From: Clostridium pasteurianum
GTDB lineage: Bacteria; Bacillota; Clostridia; Clostridiales; Clostridiaceae
Assembly: GCF_001705235.1 (NCBI RefSeq)
Contig: NZ_MCGV01000001.1
Location: forward strand, 1,612,001 to 1,676,000
Direction: 5' to 3'
Length of the DNA: 64,000 bases
Below, piece after piece: positions 26,122 through 36,259 of this stretch (positions are counted from its first letter, which is position 1; every line of letters begins with the position of its first letter). The notes under the pieces were generated by a model. That model saw only the letters and a list, made by a program, of their open reading frames with translations, did no database searches and had not been told where the DNA came from. Both the position numbers and the translations under genes were made by a program.

Positions 26122-29100
26122 TTATAACACTTTTACGTTACTTTCGCCAAATTTATCCTTCAAAAATTTTATTAAATCTGGTTCATTTTGAACCCATAAA
26201 AACTTATCAATAAGAAATTTTCTTCTTTCCTTTTTAGTACATAAATATATTGGAGTATCTCCTCTATATAAAAGCAACATTTTCCTCATATTTTTTATTG
26301 AATTTTTCACTTCAGCTTCATCTTCAACAAGTATATATATTTTCTCATTATTACCTACAAGAGGTGATATTTCCTCGCATATTATCTTAGGTTGTTCGTC
26401 TTCTCTCTTGTTTACTCTCCCTTTTATTATCACCATTTCATCTTCTTTTATGTAAGAAGCATTTCGTTCTAATACTTTAGGAAATATTATAACCTCAATG
26501 GCTGCATACATATCTTCTATTTTAATAAAAGCCATCATAGTATTGTTTTTAGTTACTTTTTTAGTTACAGACGTTACTATTCCTCCTATGATAACACGAG
26601 TACCGTCCTTTATCTTAGAGTTTTCATCTATTCCTGCATTATCTTCAAGAGACTCATTTACTACTATATCAGATATTTTCACGCTTGTTACATTTTTTAA
26701 AGTCTCTTCATAATCTTCTAGTGGATTACCTGAAAGATATAATCCTGTCATTTCCTTCTCCATTGCAAGTAAATATTTTTTATCAAACTCTTTTATATCT
26801 GGATATTGAATTTCAACTTGTTTGTATTCTTCCTGTCCAAAGTCTGTAAATAAATTCATCTGACCTTTTATATTCTTTTTTCTCTGTCCTGAAATCCCAT
26901 CCATTATCTTTTCAAATACAGCAAGAAGCTTTGACCTATATACTCCCAAAGTATCAAATCCACCTGCCTTTATTATACTTTCAACAGCTCTTTTGTTTAC
27001 TTCAGAAGTATCAATTTTATTGCAAAAATCGGTAAAGGAAGCAAAATTGCCTTTGCTATCTCTTGCTTTAACTATACTTTCAATTACATTTACTCCTACA
27101 TTTTTAATAGCAGCAAGACCAAACCTTATTGTATCTTTCTTTACTGTGAATTTGGAGTAACTTTCATTTATGTCTGGTGGAAGAACTTGAATTCCAAGCT
27201 CCTCTGCACATCTTATATAAAAAGCCACTTTTTCATTGTTGCCCATTACACTGTTGAGCATAGCAGCTAAATATTCACCAGGATAATAATGAACAAGATA
27301 TGCTGTCTCATAAGCTACTACTGCATATGCAGCTGCATGAGATTTATTAAATGCGTAACTTGCAAAATCCATCATAGAATCAAATATATCATTAGCTATT
27401 TTTTCTGAAATTCCATTTCTTACGCAGCCAGGTACTTCAACTTTTCCATCCTCACCTACAATTCCATGGATAAAATTATGTCTCTCTTCTTCCATAACAT
27501 GATGCTTTTTCTTAGACATGGCACGCCTTACAAGATCACTTCTACCCATAGAATATCCTGCTAAATCTCTTACTATCTGCATTACTTGTTCCTGGTATAT
27601 TATGCATCCGTAAGTTACATCTAGAATATGTCTAAGCTCTGGAGTTACATACTTTATGTCTTCTGGATTGTTTTTATTCTTTATGTAACGTGGTATTTCA
27701 TTCATAGGCCCTGGTCTATAAAGACTTATTCCAGCTATTATATCCTCTAGGTTATCCGGTTTGAGCTCCTTCATGAAACTAGTCATGCCTGAAGATTCAA
27801 GCTGAAATACGCCTACTGTTCTGCCTTCCCCTATCATTTTATATACACTGCTATCATCAAAATTTATATTATCAATATCTATATCAACATTTCTGTTCTG
27901 CTTAACCATTTTTATGGTATCACTTATAACTGTCAACGTTCTTAGCCCTAAGAAGTCCATCTTAAGTAATCCAAGCTCTTCAAGTATTCCCATTGTAAAC
28001 TGAGCTACTATAGAATCTTCATTTTTCAGAAGAGGCACATAATTTACAAGAGGCTGTGAAGATATAACAACTCCTGCAGCATGTGTAGAAGTATGCCTAG
28101 GTAGTCCCTCAAGCTTTCTTGAGATATCTATTAACTCTTTTACTCTATCATCATTATCATATTCAGCCTTAAGTTCAGGGTTCATTTCAAGAGCTTTGTC
28201 TATGGTTATATTGAGTACATTTGGAATCATCTTAGCTATTTTATCCACTTCACCGTAGGAATAATTCATAGCTCTTCCAACATCACGTATACATAGTCTA
28301 GCTGCCATTGTTCCAAAGGTTACAATTTGTGATACACAGTCTTTTCCATACTTTCTTACAACATAATCAATTACCTTTTGACGCTTTTCATAGCAGAAAT
28401 CACTATCTATATCCGGCATAGAAACTCTATCTGGATTCAAGAATCTTTCAAATATCAGATTATATTTTATAGGATCAATCTTAGTTATTCCAAGGGTATA
28501 CGCTACAATTGAACCAGCAGCTGAACCTCTTCCAGGTCCCGTTGGAACATCATGTTCTCTTGCAAATTTAATAAAGTCCCATACTATTAAAAAGTAATCT
28601 ACATAGCCCATCCTCTTTATTATGCCAAGCTCATATTCAAGCCTGTCCTTTAGAGTATCCGTCATATCTTCATACCTTTTCTTTAATCCTGAATAGCATA
28701 AATTTTTAAGATATTCATAATGATCTGTTCCTTCAGCCAGTGGAAAATTAGGCAGCTTAGATTCATGAAACTTATAATCAAAATTACACTCATCAGCTAT
28801 CTTAGCTGTGTTTAGCAGAGCATCTTTTGCATAAGAAAACTGTTCATACATATCTTCCTGACTTTTAAGATAAAATTGCTCTGGGGCATATCTCATCCTA
28901 TTTTCGTCTTCTATAGTTTTACCAGTCTGTATGCATAAAAGTATATCATGAGACCTTGAGTCTTCTTTATTTATGTAGTGAACATCATTTGTCGCTATTA
29001 AAGGTATGTCAAGTTCTTTAGACATGCTTACAAGAGTATCATTAACCTTCATATCATTTTCAAGTCCATGATACTGAAGTTCTAGATAAAATCCGTCTTT

Positions 29101-29610
29101 AAATGTATCTTTATAAAAAAGTGCTGCCTGTTTTGACTTTTCAAGATTGTCTTTTAAAATATATGACTGAACCTCTCCTCCAAAACATGCACTTGAGGCT
29201 ATTAATCCTTCGCTGTGACTTTTAAGATACTCATGATCAACTCTAGGCTTATAATAGAAACCATCTATAGAGGCCTTTGAAACAATTTTCATGAGATTTT
29301 CATATCCAGTTTCATTTTTTACAAGTAAAACTAAATGATAAGTTTTATTGTCCGGATTAGGTTCTTTTATGTACATTGATTTGCCTGCTACATATATTTC
29401 ACAGCCTATTATGGGCTTTATACCTGCTTCTTTTGCTGCTTTATAAAACTCAACACACCCATACATAGCACCATGATCTGTTATTGCTATACTCTTCATA
29501 CCAAGTTCCTTAGCACGCTGAATTAACTTCTCTACTTTGCCAGAACCATCAAGGAGACTGTACTCGGTATGGACATGAAGATGAACAAAATTTTTAAATT
29601 CAGCCTCCAT
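26122..29610 (-). CDS. dnaE: DNA polymerase III alpha subunit (DnaE type)
   Basis: At 1162 residues it has the usual DnaE length. The N-terminal PHP domain begins HVHTEYSLLDGSGKV (about 10-24). The polymerase core contains GPGRGSAAGS, the catalytic SMPDIDSDF (two of the three Asp), and SYAFNKSHAAAYA. A tandem helix-hairpin-helix region and an OB fold (TRVIIGGIVTSV onward) follow. It lacks the 3'-5' exonuclease insert of PolC, so it is the DnaE-type replicase that works beside PolC in Firmicutes. It follows the Dabb gene by 17 nt in the rapZ-yvcK-whiA run. Confidence 0.95.
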   Translation of the reverse strand: MEAEFKNFVHLHVHTEYSLLDGSGKVEKLIQRAKELGMKSIAITDHGAMYGCVEFYKAAKEAGIKPIIGCEIYVAGKSMYIKEPNPDNKTYHLVLLVKNETGYENLMKIVSKASIDGFYYKPRVDHEYLKSHSEGLIASSACFGGEVQSYILKDNLEKSKQAALFYKDTFKDGFYLELQYHGLENDMKVNDTLVSMSKELDIPLIATNDVHYINKEDSRSHDILLCIQTGKTIEDENRMRYAPEQFYLKSQEDMYEQFSYAKDALLNTAKIADECNFDYKFHESKLPNFPLAEGTDHYEYLKNLCYSGLKKRYEDMTDTLKDRLEYELGIIKRMGYVDYFLIVWDFIKFAREHDVPTGPGRGSAAGSIVAYTLGITKIDPIKYNLIFERFLNPDRVSMPDIDSDFCYEKRQKVIDYVVRKYGKDCVSQIVTFGTMAARLCIRDVGRAMNYSYGEVDKIAKMIPNVLNITIDKALEMNPELKAEYDNDDRVKELIDISRKLEGLPRHTSTHAAGVVISSQPLVNYVPLLKNEDSIVAQFTMGILEELGLLKMDFLGLRTLTVISDTIKMVKQNRNVDIDIDNINFDDSSVYKMIGEGRTVGVFQLESSGMTSFMKELKPDNLEDIIAGISLYRPGPMNEIPRYIKNKNNPEDIKYVTPELRHILDVTYGCIIYQEQVMQIVRDLAGYSMGRSDLVRRAMSKKKHHVMEEERHNFIHGIVGEDGKVEVPGCVRNGISEKIANDIFDSMMDFASYAFNKSHAAAYAVVAYETAYLVHYYPGEYLAAMLNSVMGNNEKVAFYIRCAEELGIQVLPPDINESYSKFTVKKDTIRFGLAAIKNVGVNVIESIVKARDSKGNFASFTDFCNKIDTSEVNKRAVESIIKAGGFDTLGVYRSKLLAVFEKIMDGISGQRKKNIKGQMNLFTDFGQEEYKQVEIQYPDIKEFDKKYLLAMEKEMTGLYLSGNPLEDYEETLKNVTSVKISDIVVNESLEDNAGIDENSKIKDGTRVIIGGIVTSVTKKVTKNNTMMAFIKIEDMYAAIEVIIFPKVLERNASYIKEDEMVIIKGRVNKREDEQPKIICEEISPLVGNNEKIYILVEDEAEVKNSIKNMRKMLLLYRGDTPIYLCTKKERRKFLIDKFLWVQNEPDLIKFLKDKFGESNVKVL

Positions 29611-29627
29611 TAGATCATCCCTTCTCT

Positions 29628-29912
29628 TTAGTCTTCAAAATCTACCGAAGCAGAACCTTCGATAAAAGGTTTTGTATTCTTCATAACTACATCAACATGG
29701 TATGGATGTACCTGATAAGCCTCCATATCCTTTAAAGAATCAAATTTTATTATTAAAGCTATATCATATGCTCTTTTTGAATGAACCACATCACATCCAA
29801 CTTTAACTTCTCTTGCAAAATCTACATTTCCTTCAATTGATTCAAGTACCTTTCTGACTTCATTTAATTTTCCCTTATTGTTAAGTTTAAAAAATACAAT
29901 ATGTGTTAACAT
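29628..29912 (-). CDS. Dabb (stress-responsive A/B barrel) protein
   Basis: The 94-residue protein starts MLTHIVFFKLNN and contains the Dabb pattern: beta strand, helix KLNEVRKVLESIEG, and the HPYHVDVVMK segment with conserved His residues near the C-terminus. Such proteins form dimeric alpha-beta barrels; the exact role is unknown. GGGGAGG precedes the ATG. It lies between the DRTGG-CBS gene and dnaE with short gaps, so it is co-transcribed. Confidence 0.82.
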   Translation of the reverse strand: MLTHIVFFKLNNKGKLNEVRKVLESIEGNVDFAREVKVGCDVVHSKRAYDIALIIKFDSLKDMEAYQVHPYHVDVVMKNTKPFIEGSASVDFED

Positions 29913-29928
29913 TTAATTAACCCTCCCC

Positions 29929-31236
29929 TTATACTTTTAATAATTTTACAGAAAGTATAGCCTTAGCTATAATTTCTTCCTTTTCATTTAACATATCTAC
30001 TTCTACTTTTCCAAAATATCTTCCTGTACCAAGAATTTTAGTATATATGTTTATAATATTATCCATCTGAACAGGCTTTAAAAAGTAAGTAGACATACTA
30101 TCTATTGAAATGTTAGTATTATTTTGCTGTTTTAATGTCATGACTCCCGCAGTAGAAAGGAGCATATTTAATGCGTTCCATGATACTGTTCCTATAGTTT
30201 CCAGCATTTCAGGAACTATTTTACCTGAAAATTTCATGCCATCCTTAACATAGGAATATTGAAACTTTTTAAGCACCAAATCCTCCAATTTTTCTCCAAC
30301 CTGAGGCTGCCTTAAAATATACTGAAGAGCTTTTATAACATCTATTTTTGTAACTATTCCAACTAGTTTATTATTATTGTCCACAACTGGGCACATAGAT
30401 ATATTTTCCCATCCCATAACATGTGCAATATAAGCAACTGTAGTCTTATAATTTACCTTTACAGGCTCCCTATTTATGTATTTATCTATTAATTCATTAT
30501 CAGTCACACTATCATATATATCCTTTTTAGATATAATACCTATTAATTTTTTATTTTTATCAATTACAGGATATACTTTCATTTCAAAGTCTTGAGCGTA
30601 ACTTCTAAGTTTACCTACACTATCAGAAGCCCTAAAAAATTTAGGGTTCTCATTCATTATATCTTCTGCTAAGATTATATCCTTCTTAACAAGATTTTCA
30701 GATATAGCTTTGTTTATTATACTTGCTATTGTAAAGGTATCATAATTAGAAGATATAACCGGCAAGCATCTTTCATTTGCAAGCTTCTTTATCTCCTCAC
30801 TGCAGTCAAAACCACCCGTTATTAAAACTGCCATGTCATTTAATATAGCAAGTTTTTGGACATCTTCTCTATTTCCAACAATCATGAGACTTCCTGGATC
30901 GATGTATTTGCCTATTACATCTGTTGTCATAGCACCTATTACAAACTTCTTTAAAACTTTATCTATACCGTTTTTTCCACCTATTATAGTACCTTCTATT
31001 ACACTTACAATCTCCCTATATGTAAGAGCTTCTATATTCTTTTTCTCAACTTTTTTTATCCTTACTGTTCCAACTCTTGGTACTGTAGTTACTAATCCTA
31101 AATTATCACATTCTTTTATTGCTCTATACGCCGTACCTTCACTAACACTTAAATCGTTTGCTATTCCCCTAACAGATATTTTAGTACCAGCTTTTAAAGA
31201 CATAATATAATTTATTATCTCTTCATGCTTTGACAT
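29929..31236 (-). CDS. DRTGG-CBS-hotdog regulator (YtoI-like)
   Basis: The 435-residue protein has an N-terminal winged helix (DLSVSEGTAYRAIKECDNLG, about 24-43), a DRTGG domain (about 70-185), two CBS repeats (about 195-310, seen in IGIISKKDIYDSV and VGIVTKIDVIKAL), and a hotdog domain at the end (about 320-435). This is the layout of B. subtilis YtoI. The CBS pair should bind an adenylate ligand; the output is unknown. It starts right after the whiA stop (TAG TAG ATG) with GAGGGG inside whiA. Confidence 0.85.
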   Translation of the reverse strand: MSKHEEIINYIMSLKAGTKISVRGIANDLSVSEGTAYRAIKECDNLGLVTTVPRVGTVRIKKVEKKNIEALTYREIVSVIEGTIIGGKNGIDKVLKKFVIGAMTTDVIGKYIDPGSLMIVGNREDVQKLAILNDMAVLITGGFDCSEEIKKLANERCLPVISSNYDTFTIASIINKAISENLVKKDIILAEDIMNENPKFFRASDSVGKLRSYAQDFEMKVYPVIDKNKKLIGIISKKDIYDSVTDNELIDKYINREPVKVNYKTTVAYIAHVMGWENISMCPVVDNNNKLVGIVTKIDVIKALQYILRQPQVGEKLEDLVLKKFQYSYVKDGMKFSGKIVPEMLETIGTVSWNALNMLLSTAGVMTLKQQNNTNISIDSMSTYFLKPVQMDNIINIYTKILGTGRYFGKVEVDMLNEKEEIIAKAILSVKLLKV

Positions 31237-31239
31237 CTA

Positions 31240-32193
31240 CTATATCCCCTCTTTTCGCAGTTCTTCTGCTATTTTCTCTATTTTTCTAAGTCTATGATTT
31301 ACCCCTGATTTTCCAACTGGCGGCTCTAGCATTTTCCCTAACTCCTTGAGTGATTCATCTGGATAATTTACTCTAAGCTTAGCAATCTCCCTAAGATTTT
31401 CAGGTAACCTTGAAAGTCCTATTCTTTTTTCTATAAGTTTTATACTTTCTATCTGTCTTACAGAAGCATTAACGGTTTTACTTAAATTTGCAGTTTCACA
31501 GTTCACAAGTCTATTTATATTATTTCTCATTTCCTTTAATATTCTTATATTTTCAAGCTCAAGTAGGCTGGAATGTGCACCTATTATATTAAGTAAATCG
31601 ACAACATGTTCTCCTTCTTTTATATATACCACATAGCTATTCTTTCTCTGTATAACCTTGGAATTCAAATCATAGGTATTAATTAAATTCATAAGATTAA
31701 CAGCGTATTCTTCATTATGCGTTACAAATTCAAGATGATACATTTTTTCTGGATTACTTACACTTCCACCGCCTAAAAATGCACCTCTTATGTACATCTT
31801 TTTACTTTCAGTATCACTAACTATCTCTTCTGGAATTTTATAATTTAAGGTCACAATTCCATCCTCGTTTTTCATAACTCCAACAGTTTTTAGTAAATCT
31901 CTTACTCCCATATCTTCTGTTATACAAACAATATAAACATTATTTTTTTTAAGAGAATTGCTCCTTTTCACTATTATTTCTGTATGTATATTAAAATACT
32001 TTTTCAGTAGCTTAAAAACAAGTCTTGCTATAGCTGGGTTTTCAGTTATAATCTTAAAACTTATTTTTCTATTTCCTTCTAGAGCTAATGTTCCACTCGC
32101 TTTCATAAGTGCAGATAAAATGGCAATTGCCTCTTCTTTAGTGTATTCGTTATATCTGCAAACTTCGCTTTTAACTTTAGATGAAAATGACAT
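31240..32193 (-). CDS. whiA: DNA-binding protein WhiA
   Basis: The 317-residue protein starts SFSSKVKSEVCRY, as usual for WhiA, followed by two degenerate LAGLIDADG homing-endonuclease-like repeats (about 20-200; RGAFLGGGSVSNPEKMYHLE is the second) and a C-terminal helix-turn-helix (ELGKMLEPPVGKSGVNHRLR). It regulates cell division and chromosome segregation in Gram-positive bacteria. It follows yvcK directly, in the rapZ-yvcK-whiA arrangement. Confidence 0.95.
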   Translation of the reverse strand: MSFSSKVKSEVCRYNEYTKEEAIAILSALMKASGTLALEGNRKISFKIITENPAIARLVFKLLKKYFNIHTEIIVKRSNSLKKNNVYIVCITEDMGVRDLLKTVGVMKNEDGIVTLNYKIPEEIVSDTESKKMYIRGAFLGGGSVSNPEKMYHLEFVTHNEEYAVNLMNLINTYDLNSKVIQRKNSYVVYIKEGEHVVDLLNIIGAHSSLLELENIRILKEMRNNINRLVNCETANLSKTVNASVRQIESIKLIEKRIGLSRLPENLREIAKLRVNYPDESLKELGKMLEPPVGKSGVNHRLRKIEKIAEELRKEGI

Positions 32194-32194
32194 T

Positions 32195-33550
32195 TTAATT
32201 ACCTCTATTTTCCTTTTCTAGTTTTTTATTTTCTTTAAGTCTTTGAGATAAATAGAAATATTCTATTATTTTCTTTCTATCATAGAATAACTTTTTATCC
32301 ATTATTGTTTCTACTAAAATCTTTGCAATTTCGTCTGAGTCATGTCTAACAAGCCCATTGCTTATTTTGATAAAGTTTCCTTCTATTATACCTACTCCCA
32401 TTTTATCAAGTTTATCTTTATCTACCTTAACAATTTCAGATGTCTTTTCAAAATATTTACCTTTAAGTTCTTCACTTACTGTTCCAGTATTAACAAGTGT
32501 ATAATCTACAACTTTTCCTCCAACATGATCCATTATGGCTTTTACATGATCCGAAGCAGTAAAATTATCTGTTTCTCCCGGCTGAGTCATTATATTTGAA
32601 ACATAAAGTTTAAGAGCTTTGGTTTTTAAAAGAGCATTTCTTATATCTTTTACTAAAAGATTAGGTATTACACTTGTGAACAAGCTTCCAGGTCCAAGTA
32701 TTATAGCATCTGCTTCCTTTATCGCTTGAACAGTTTCTTGAAGTGCCTTTGCATCTTGAGGATCTATAAATACTTTTTCAATTGGACTCTCATAAATTAT
32801 TGCCTGTTCTGGTATATTAGATTCACCTTCAACAACAACACCATTTTTTAGTTTTGCTTTTAAAACAACATTGTCTAAAGTAACTGGCAGTACTCTTCCC
32901 GTTACAGCAAGTACCGAACTCATTTTATGAACAGCTTCCTCAAAATTAGTTGATATTCCATCCATAGCTGCTAAAAACAAATTACCAAAGCTTTGATTTT
33001 TAAGTCTTCCATCTTTAAACCTGTATTGAAGAAGTTCTTCCATAAGAGGCTCTGTATCAGATAATGCTAAAATACAGTTTCTTATATCACCAGGTGGAAG
33101 TATTCCAAGATCCTCTCTTAAAGCTCCAGAACCTCCACCATCATCTGCTACTGTAACAACTGCAGTTATATTAGAAGTATAATATTTAAGACCTCTAAGC
33201 ATAGTTGATAGTCCTGTACCACCACCTATAGCTACTATTTTAGGTCCTTTTACCAGTAATCTCTTCTCATATATAAGATTTCCGAGCTTTCGTGAATCTA
33301 AAGAAACATTTAAATATCCTTTGTTAATAAGAGATATTATAGCTTTCATTCCCTGGCTCAAGGAAATATAAAGGATAAACGCACCTGTTATAATTAAGAA
33401 TATATAGAAAGCCTTATAATAAACAGAATAATAACTTCCCTTTGTAATGAGTTCAGCTAAGGCAAATGAAATAAATAGAACTCCCATTCCTCCTAGCATA
33501 ATCCACCTTTTAACTTTAATACCAGGCTTTATCCAATCAATAAACTTCAT
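32195..33550 (-). CDS. yvcK: Gluconeogenesis factor YvcK, with membrane anchor
   Basis: The 451-residue protein has a CofD-like fold with [14 protein letters not shown] and [11 protein letters not shown] (about 108-142). Unlike the 317-residue B. subtilis protein it begins with about 95 extra residues carrying two membrane helices (about 16-33 and 46-63), a form common in clostridia. YvcK is needed for growth on gluconeogenic carbon and for cell shape and wall synthesis, and binds UDP-sugars. The start overlaps the rapZ stop as ATGA. Confidence 0.93.
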   Translation of the reverse strand: MKFIDWIKPGIKVKRWIMLGGMGVLFISFALAELITKGSYYSVYYKAFYIFLIITGAFILYISLSQGMKAIISLINKGYLNVSLDSRKLGNLIYEKRLLVKGPKIVAIGGGTGLSTMLRGLKYYTSNITAVVTVADDGGGSGALREDLGILPPGDIRNCILALSDTEPLMEELLQYRFKDGRLKNQSFGNLFLAAMDGISTNFEEAVHKMSSVLAVTGRVLPVTLDNVVLKAKLKNGVVVEGESNIPEQAIIYESPIEKVFIDPQDAKALQETVQAIKEADAIILGPGSLFTSVIPNLLVKDIRNALLKTKALKLYVSNIMTQPGETDNFTASDHVKAIMDHVGGKVVDYTLVNTGTVSEELKGKYFEKTSEIVKVDKDKLDKMGVGIIEGNFIKISNGLVRHDSDEIAKILVETIMDKKLFYDRKKIIEYFYLSQRLKENKKLEKENRGN

Positions 33551-34431
33551 AGTTTTTTACCACCTTTATTAATATCCTCTTGTATATCCCTATGATCTAT
33601 GTTTACAACCGCTCCACCTTTTTTAAGTCTCTCATAAATTTCATTTGCAATAGTAACCGAACGATGTCTTCCACCAGTACATCCTATAGAGACTATAAGC
33701 TGTCTTTTTCCTTCCTTTAGATAATTTGGCATTAAAAATTTAAGCAAATCCTCCACTTTATCCACAAACTCACGTGTTTGTTTAAAAGACATAACATAAT
33801 CTCTAACTGGTTTTTCAATTCCAGAGAAGCGTTTTAATTCTGGTATATAAAAAGGATTGGGTAAAAATCTAACATCAAATACCAAATCAGAATCAACCGG
33901 TATTCCATATTTAAATCCAAAAGATACTACAGTAACTATGAGCTTACTCTCAATTTGACCATCTTCCTGATAAACTGAATTTATCTTTTCTCTAAGCTCT
34001 CGTGTGGCTAATTTGGAAGTATCTATTACATTATTAGCTATATCATATAATTTCTTAAGTTTTTTACGCTCAAGTTGTATACCATTTAGTATTCTACCAT
34101 TAGGAGCAAGAGGATGCTTTCTTCTCGACTCTTTAAATCTTTTTATTAAAACTTCATCATCCGCATCCAAAAATAAAATTTCATATTTGTATCCTGCATT
34201 TTTGAGATATTTTAAGCTTTCAAAAAGATCGTCAAAAAATTCTCCTCCTCTTATGTCAATAACAAGAGCTATCTTATTAATCTTACTTTCCGATTCATAA
34301 CAAACCTGTGCAAATTTAGGTATGAGTGTTGGAGGTAAATTATCAATGCAGAAATATCCAAGATCTTCAAGACTCCTTATAGCCTGCGTTTTACCTGCAC
34401 CTGATAATCCTGTAACAATAACAAATCTCAT
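33547..34431 (-). CDS. rapZ: RNase adapter/nucleotide-binding protein RapZ (YvcJ)
   Basis: The 294-residue protein has a P-loop [11 protein letters not shown] at residues 8-18 and, near the C-terminus, [18 protein letters not shown] typical of RapZ/YvcJ. It binds and hydrolyses nucleotides; in E. coli it guides RNase E to GlmZ and senses glucosamine 6-phosphate, while in B. subtilis YvcJ affects competence. It is the first gene of the rapZ-yvcK-whiA unit. Confidence 0.93.
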   Translation of the reverse strand: MRFVIVTGLSGAGKTQAIRSLEDLGYFCIDNLPPTLIPKFAQVCYESESKINKIALVIDIRGGEFFDDLFESLKYLKNAGYKYEILFLDADDEVLIKRFKESRRKHPLAPNGRILNGIQLERKKLKKLYDIANNVIDTSKLATRELREKINSVYQEDGQIESKLIVTVVSFGFKYGIPVDSDLVFDVRFLPNPFYIPELKRFSGIEKPVRDYVMSFKQTREFVDKVEDLLKFLMPNYLKEGKRQLIVSIGCTGGRHRSVTIANEIYERLKKGGAVVNIDHRDIQEDINKGGKKL

Positions 34432-34502
34432 AAAATCTTGCCTCCTTTATTAGTCTATATTAATAATAAAATATATAATTTATCTTCTAATTATTATAGC
34501 AT

Positions 34503-34542
34503 AAAAGTGACTGCAAATGTCTATTATATTCACAGTCACTTT
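34503..34542 (-). terminator. Terminator after murB
   Basis: AAAAGTGACTG (34503-34513) pairs with CAGTCACTTTT (34532-34542); it lies just behind the murB stop and ends the upstream operon. Confidence 0.75.
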
Positions 34543-34549
34543 TAATCAT

Positions 34550-35467
34550 CTATTTATCTTCACCTATAATTCTAACTTCTGGATCAAGATTAACATTAAA
34601 TTTTGATTTCACAGTACTCTCTACAAAATTTATTAAATCCAATATATCTTTTGCTGTTGCATTTTCCTTATTTATGATAAAGCCAGAATGTTTTTCTGAT
34701 ACCTGAGCTCCACCTATAGATTTACCCTTTAGTCCACTATCTTGTATAAGTTTTGCGGCAAAGTGCCCCGCAGGTCTTTTAAAAGTACTTCCAGCTGACG
34801 GATATTCTAAAGGCTGATTTTCAATTCTTCTTCTCATTAAATCATTAATTCTAGTGGATATCTTTTCTTTATCACCTTTTTGTAACTTAAATGTAGCTTC
34901 TAGAACTATATATTTTTGCTTCAATATAATACTTGTTCTATATCCAAATTCAAGTTCATCCTTGTTTATTCTTCTCATATTACCTTTGTTATCAATAACA
35001 AGTACACTTTCAATTATACTTGAAATTTCTCCATTATAGGCTCCTGCATTCATAGCAACAGCTCCTCCAACACTTCCCGGAATACCACATGCAAACTCCA
35101 ATCCAGTAAGTGATTTGTCTCTGGCTTTTCTACTCAAAAATCCAAGCGGAACTCCACATCCTGCAATAATTTTATCATTTCCAATTTGCAGTTTATTTAA
35201 TCTCAATAGTTTTATTGCTACTCCGCGTATTCCACCATCTTTCACTAGCAAATTAGATCCATTTCCTACTATATAATAATTAATGTCATATCTTTCGCAT
35301 AATTCTATAATCTTAATAACTTCATCGTATTTTTCTGGCATCACTAAAACATCTACAGGTCCACCAACTTTAAAAGAAGTGTGTTTTTTCATTGGAACAT
35401 TAATCTGAAGATTATCTTTTTTTATAAAATTGCTTAACGATGCTACAAAATCCTGAAAGTAATCCAT
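34550..35467 (-). CDS. murB: UDP-N-acetylenolpyruvoylglucosamine reductase
   Basis: The 305-residue flavoenzyme reduces UDP-GlcNAc-enolpyruvate to UDP-MurNAc in wall synthesis. The FAD domain shows GNGSNLLV and [20 protein letters not shown]; the C-terminal part has [12 protein letters not shown] with the catalytic Ser, and [10 protein letters not shown]. It is of the shorter type IIb found in Firmicutes. I chose ATG 35467, with GAGGAG 8 nt before it, over the in-frame 35482. The PHP gene lies 53 nt upstream. Confidence 0.94.
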   Translation of the reverse strand: MDYFQDFVASLSNFIKKDNLQINVPMKKHTSFKVGGPVDVLVMPEKYDEVIKIIELCERYDINYYIVGNGSNLLVKDGGIRGVAIKLLRLNKLQIGNDKIIAGCGVPLGFLSRKARDKSLTGLEFACGIPGSVGGAVAMNAGAYNGEISSIIESVLVIDNKGNMRRINKDELEFGYRTSIILKQKYIVLEATFKLQKGDKEKISTRINDLMRRRIENQPLEYPSAGSTFKRPAGHFAAKLIQDSGLKGKSIGGAQVSEKHSGFIINKENATAKDILDLINFVESTVKSKFNVNLDPEVRIIGEDK

Positions 35468-35520
35468 AGTACATCTCCTCAAATTATTAATATAAAGTTA
35501 GTATAATTTAAAATCTAGGC

Positions 35521-36255
35521 TTATTCAAGGTTAAAATTTTCAAGTTTGCCTTTTCCCTTTAAGTATTCAACTATTTTTTTCTCATCTGTATTCATAATAA
35601 GTTCTTCCGGCATATTAACAGCATCAAGCATTTTCTGCACCTTACTGAAGTTTCCTATGTCAAAACTTATATGTGAATCTGTTCCAAGAATTACTTTAGC
35701 CTGCTTTTCCTTACAAACTTGAGCTATATTTTTGCAGTTGTCAAAGCTTCCCTCTCTTGCTCCATTTAAAGAACCATTATTTAACTCTATTAGAACATTT
35801 TTTTGTTTTGCTTTGTCAACTACAGCCTCTACATCTATTGGGAAAATCGGATTACCGATATGTCCTAAAATGTGTATATTAGGATTATCCATTGCACTAA
35901 GAAGAGCTTTCGTATTATTTTCTACACTGCTTGGTTCTATGCAAACATCATGCAAACTAGCAATCATATAATCTAATTTATTCTGTACTTCACTAGGAAT
36001 ATCTATGTTGCCATCACAATCAAGTATATTAGCCTCACAACCCCTCAATACAATAACATCTTTTATCTTTCTTGGTATTTTAGTTTCATTGCCAAAATAC
36101 CATATATGTGGAGCCCCTGGCATTTTAGGTCCATGTTCAGATGTACCTAAAATCTTTAGTCCAATTTCTGATGCCTGTTTTACATTTTCCAGTAATGTAG
36201 TATACGCATGACCACTAACTATAGTATGGGTATGTAAATCTATAAAATATTTCAA
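35521..36255 (-). CDS. PHP-domain phosphoesterase, YcdX type
   Basis: About 244 residues with the PHP metal motifs DLHTHT at the N-terminus, TSEHGP, ASLHD, ILGHIGNP and LGTDSHIS, as in the trinuclear-zinc YcdX phosphatases. I chose TTG 36255, placed just after the uvrC stop with GAGGGAAA as ribosome site; an ATG at 36318 would overlap uvrC by about 60 nt. The substrate is unknown. Confidence 0.82.
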   Translation of the reverse strand: MKYFIDLHTHTIVSGHAYTTLLENVKQASEIGLKILGTSEHGPKMPGAPHIWYFGNETKIPRKIKDVIVLRGCEANILDCDGNIDIPSEVQNKLDYMIASLHDVCIEPSSVENNTKALLSAMDNPNIHILGHIGNPIFPIDVEAVVDKAKQKNVLIELNNGSLNGAREGSFDNCKNIAQVCKEKQAKVILGTDSHISFDIGNFSKVQKMLDAVNMPEELIMNTDEKKIVEYLKGKGKLENFNLE

Positions 36256-36259
36256 AATC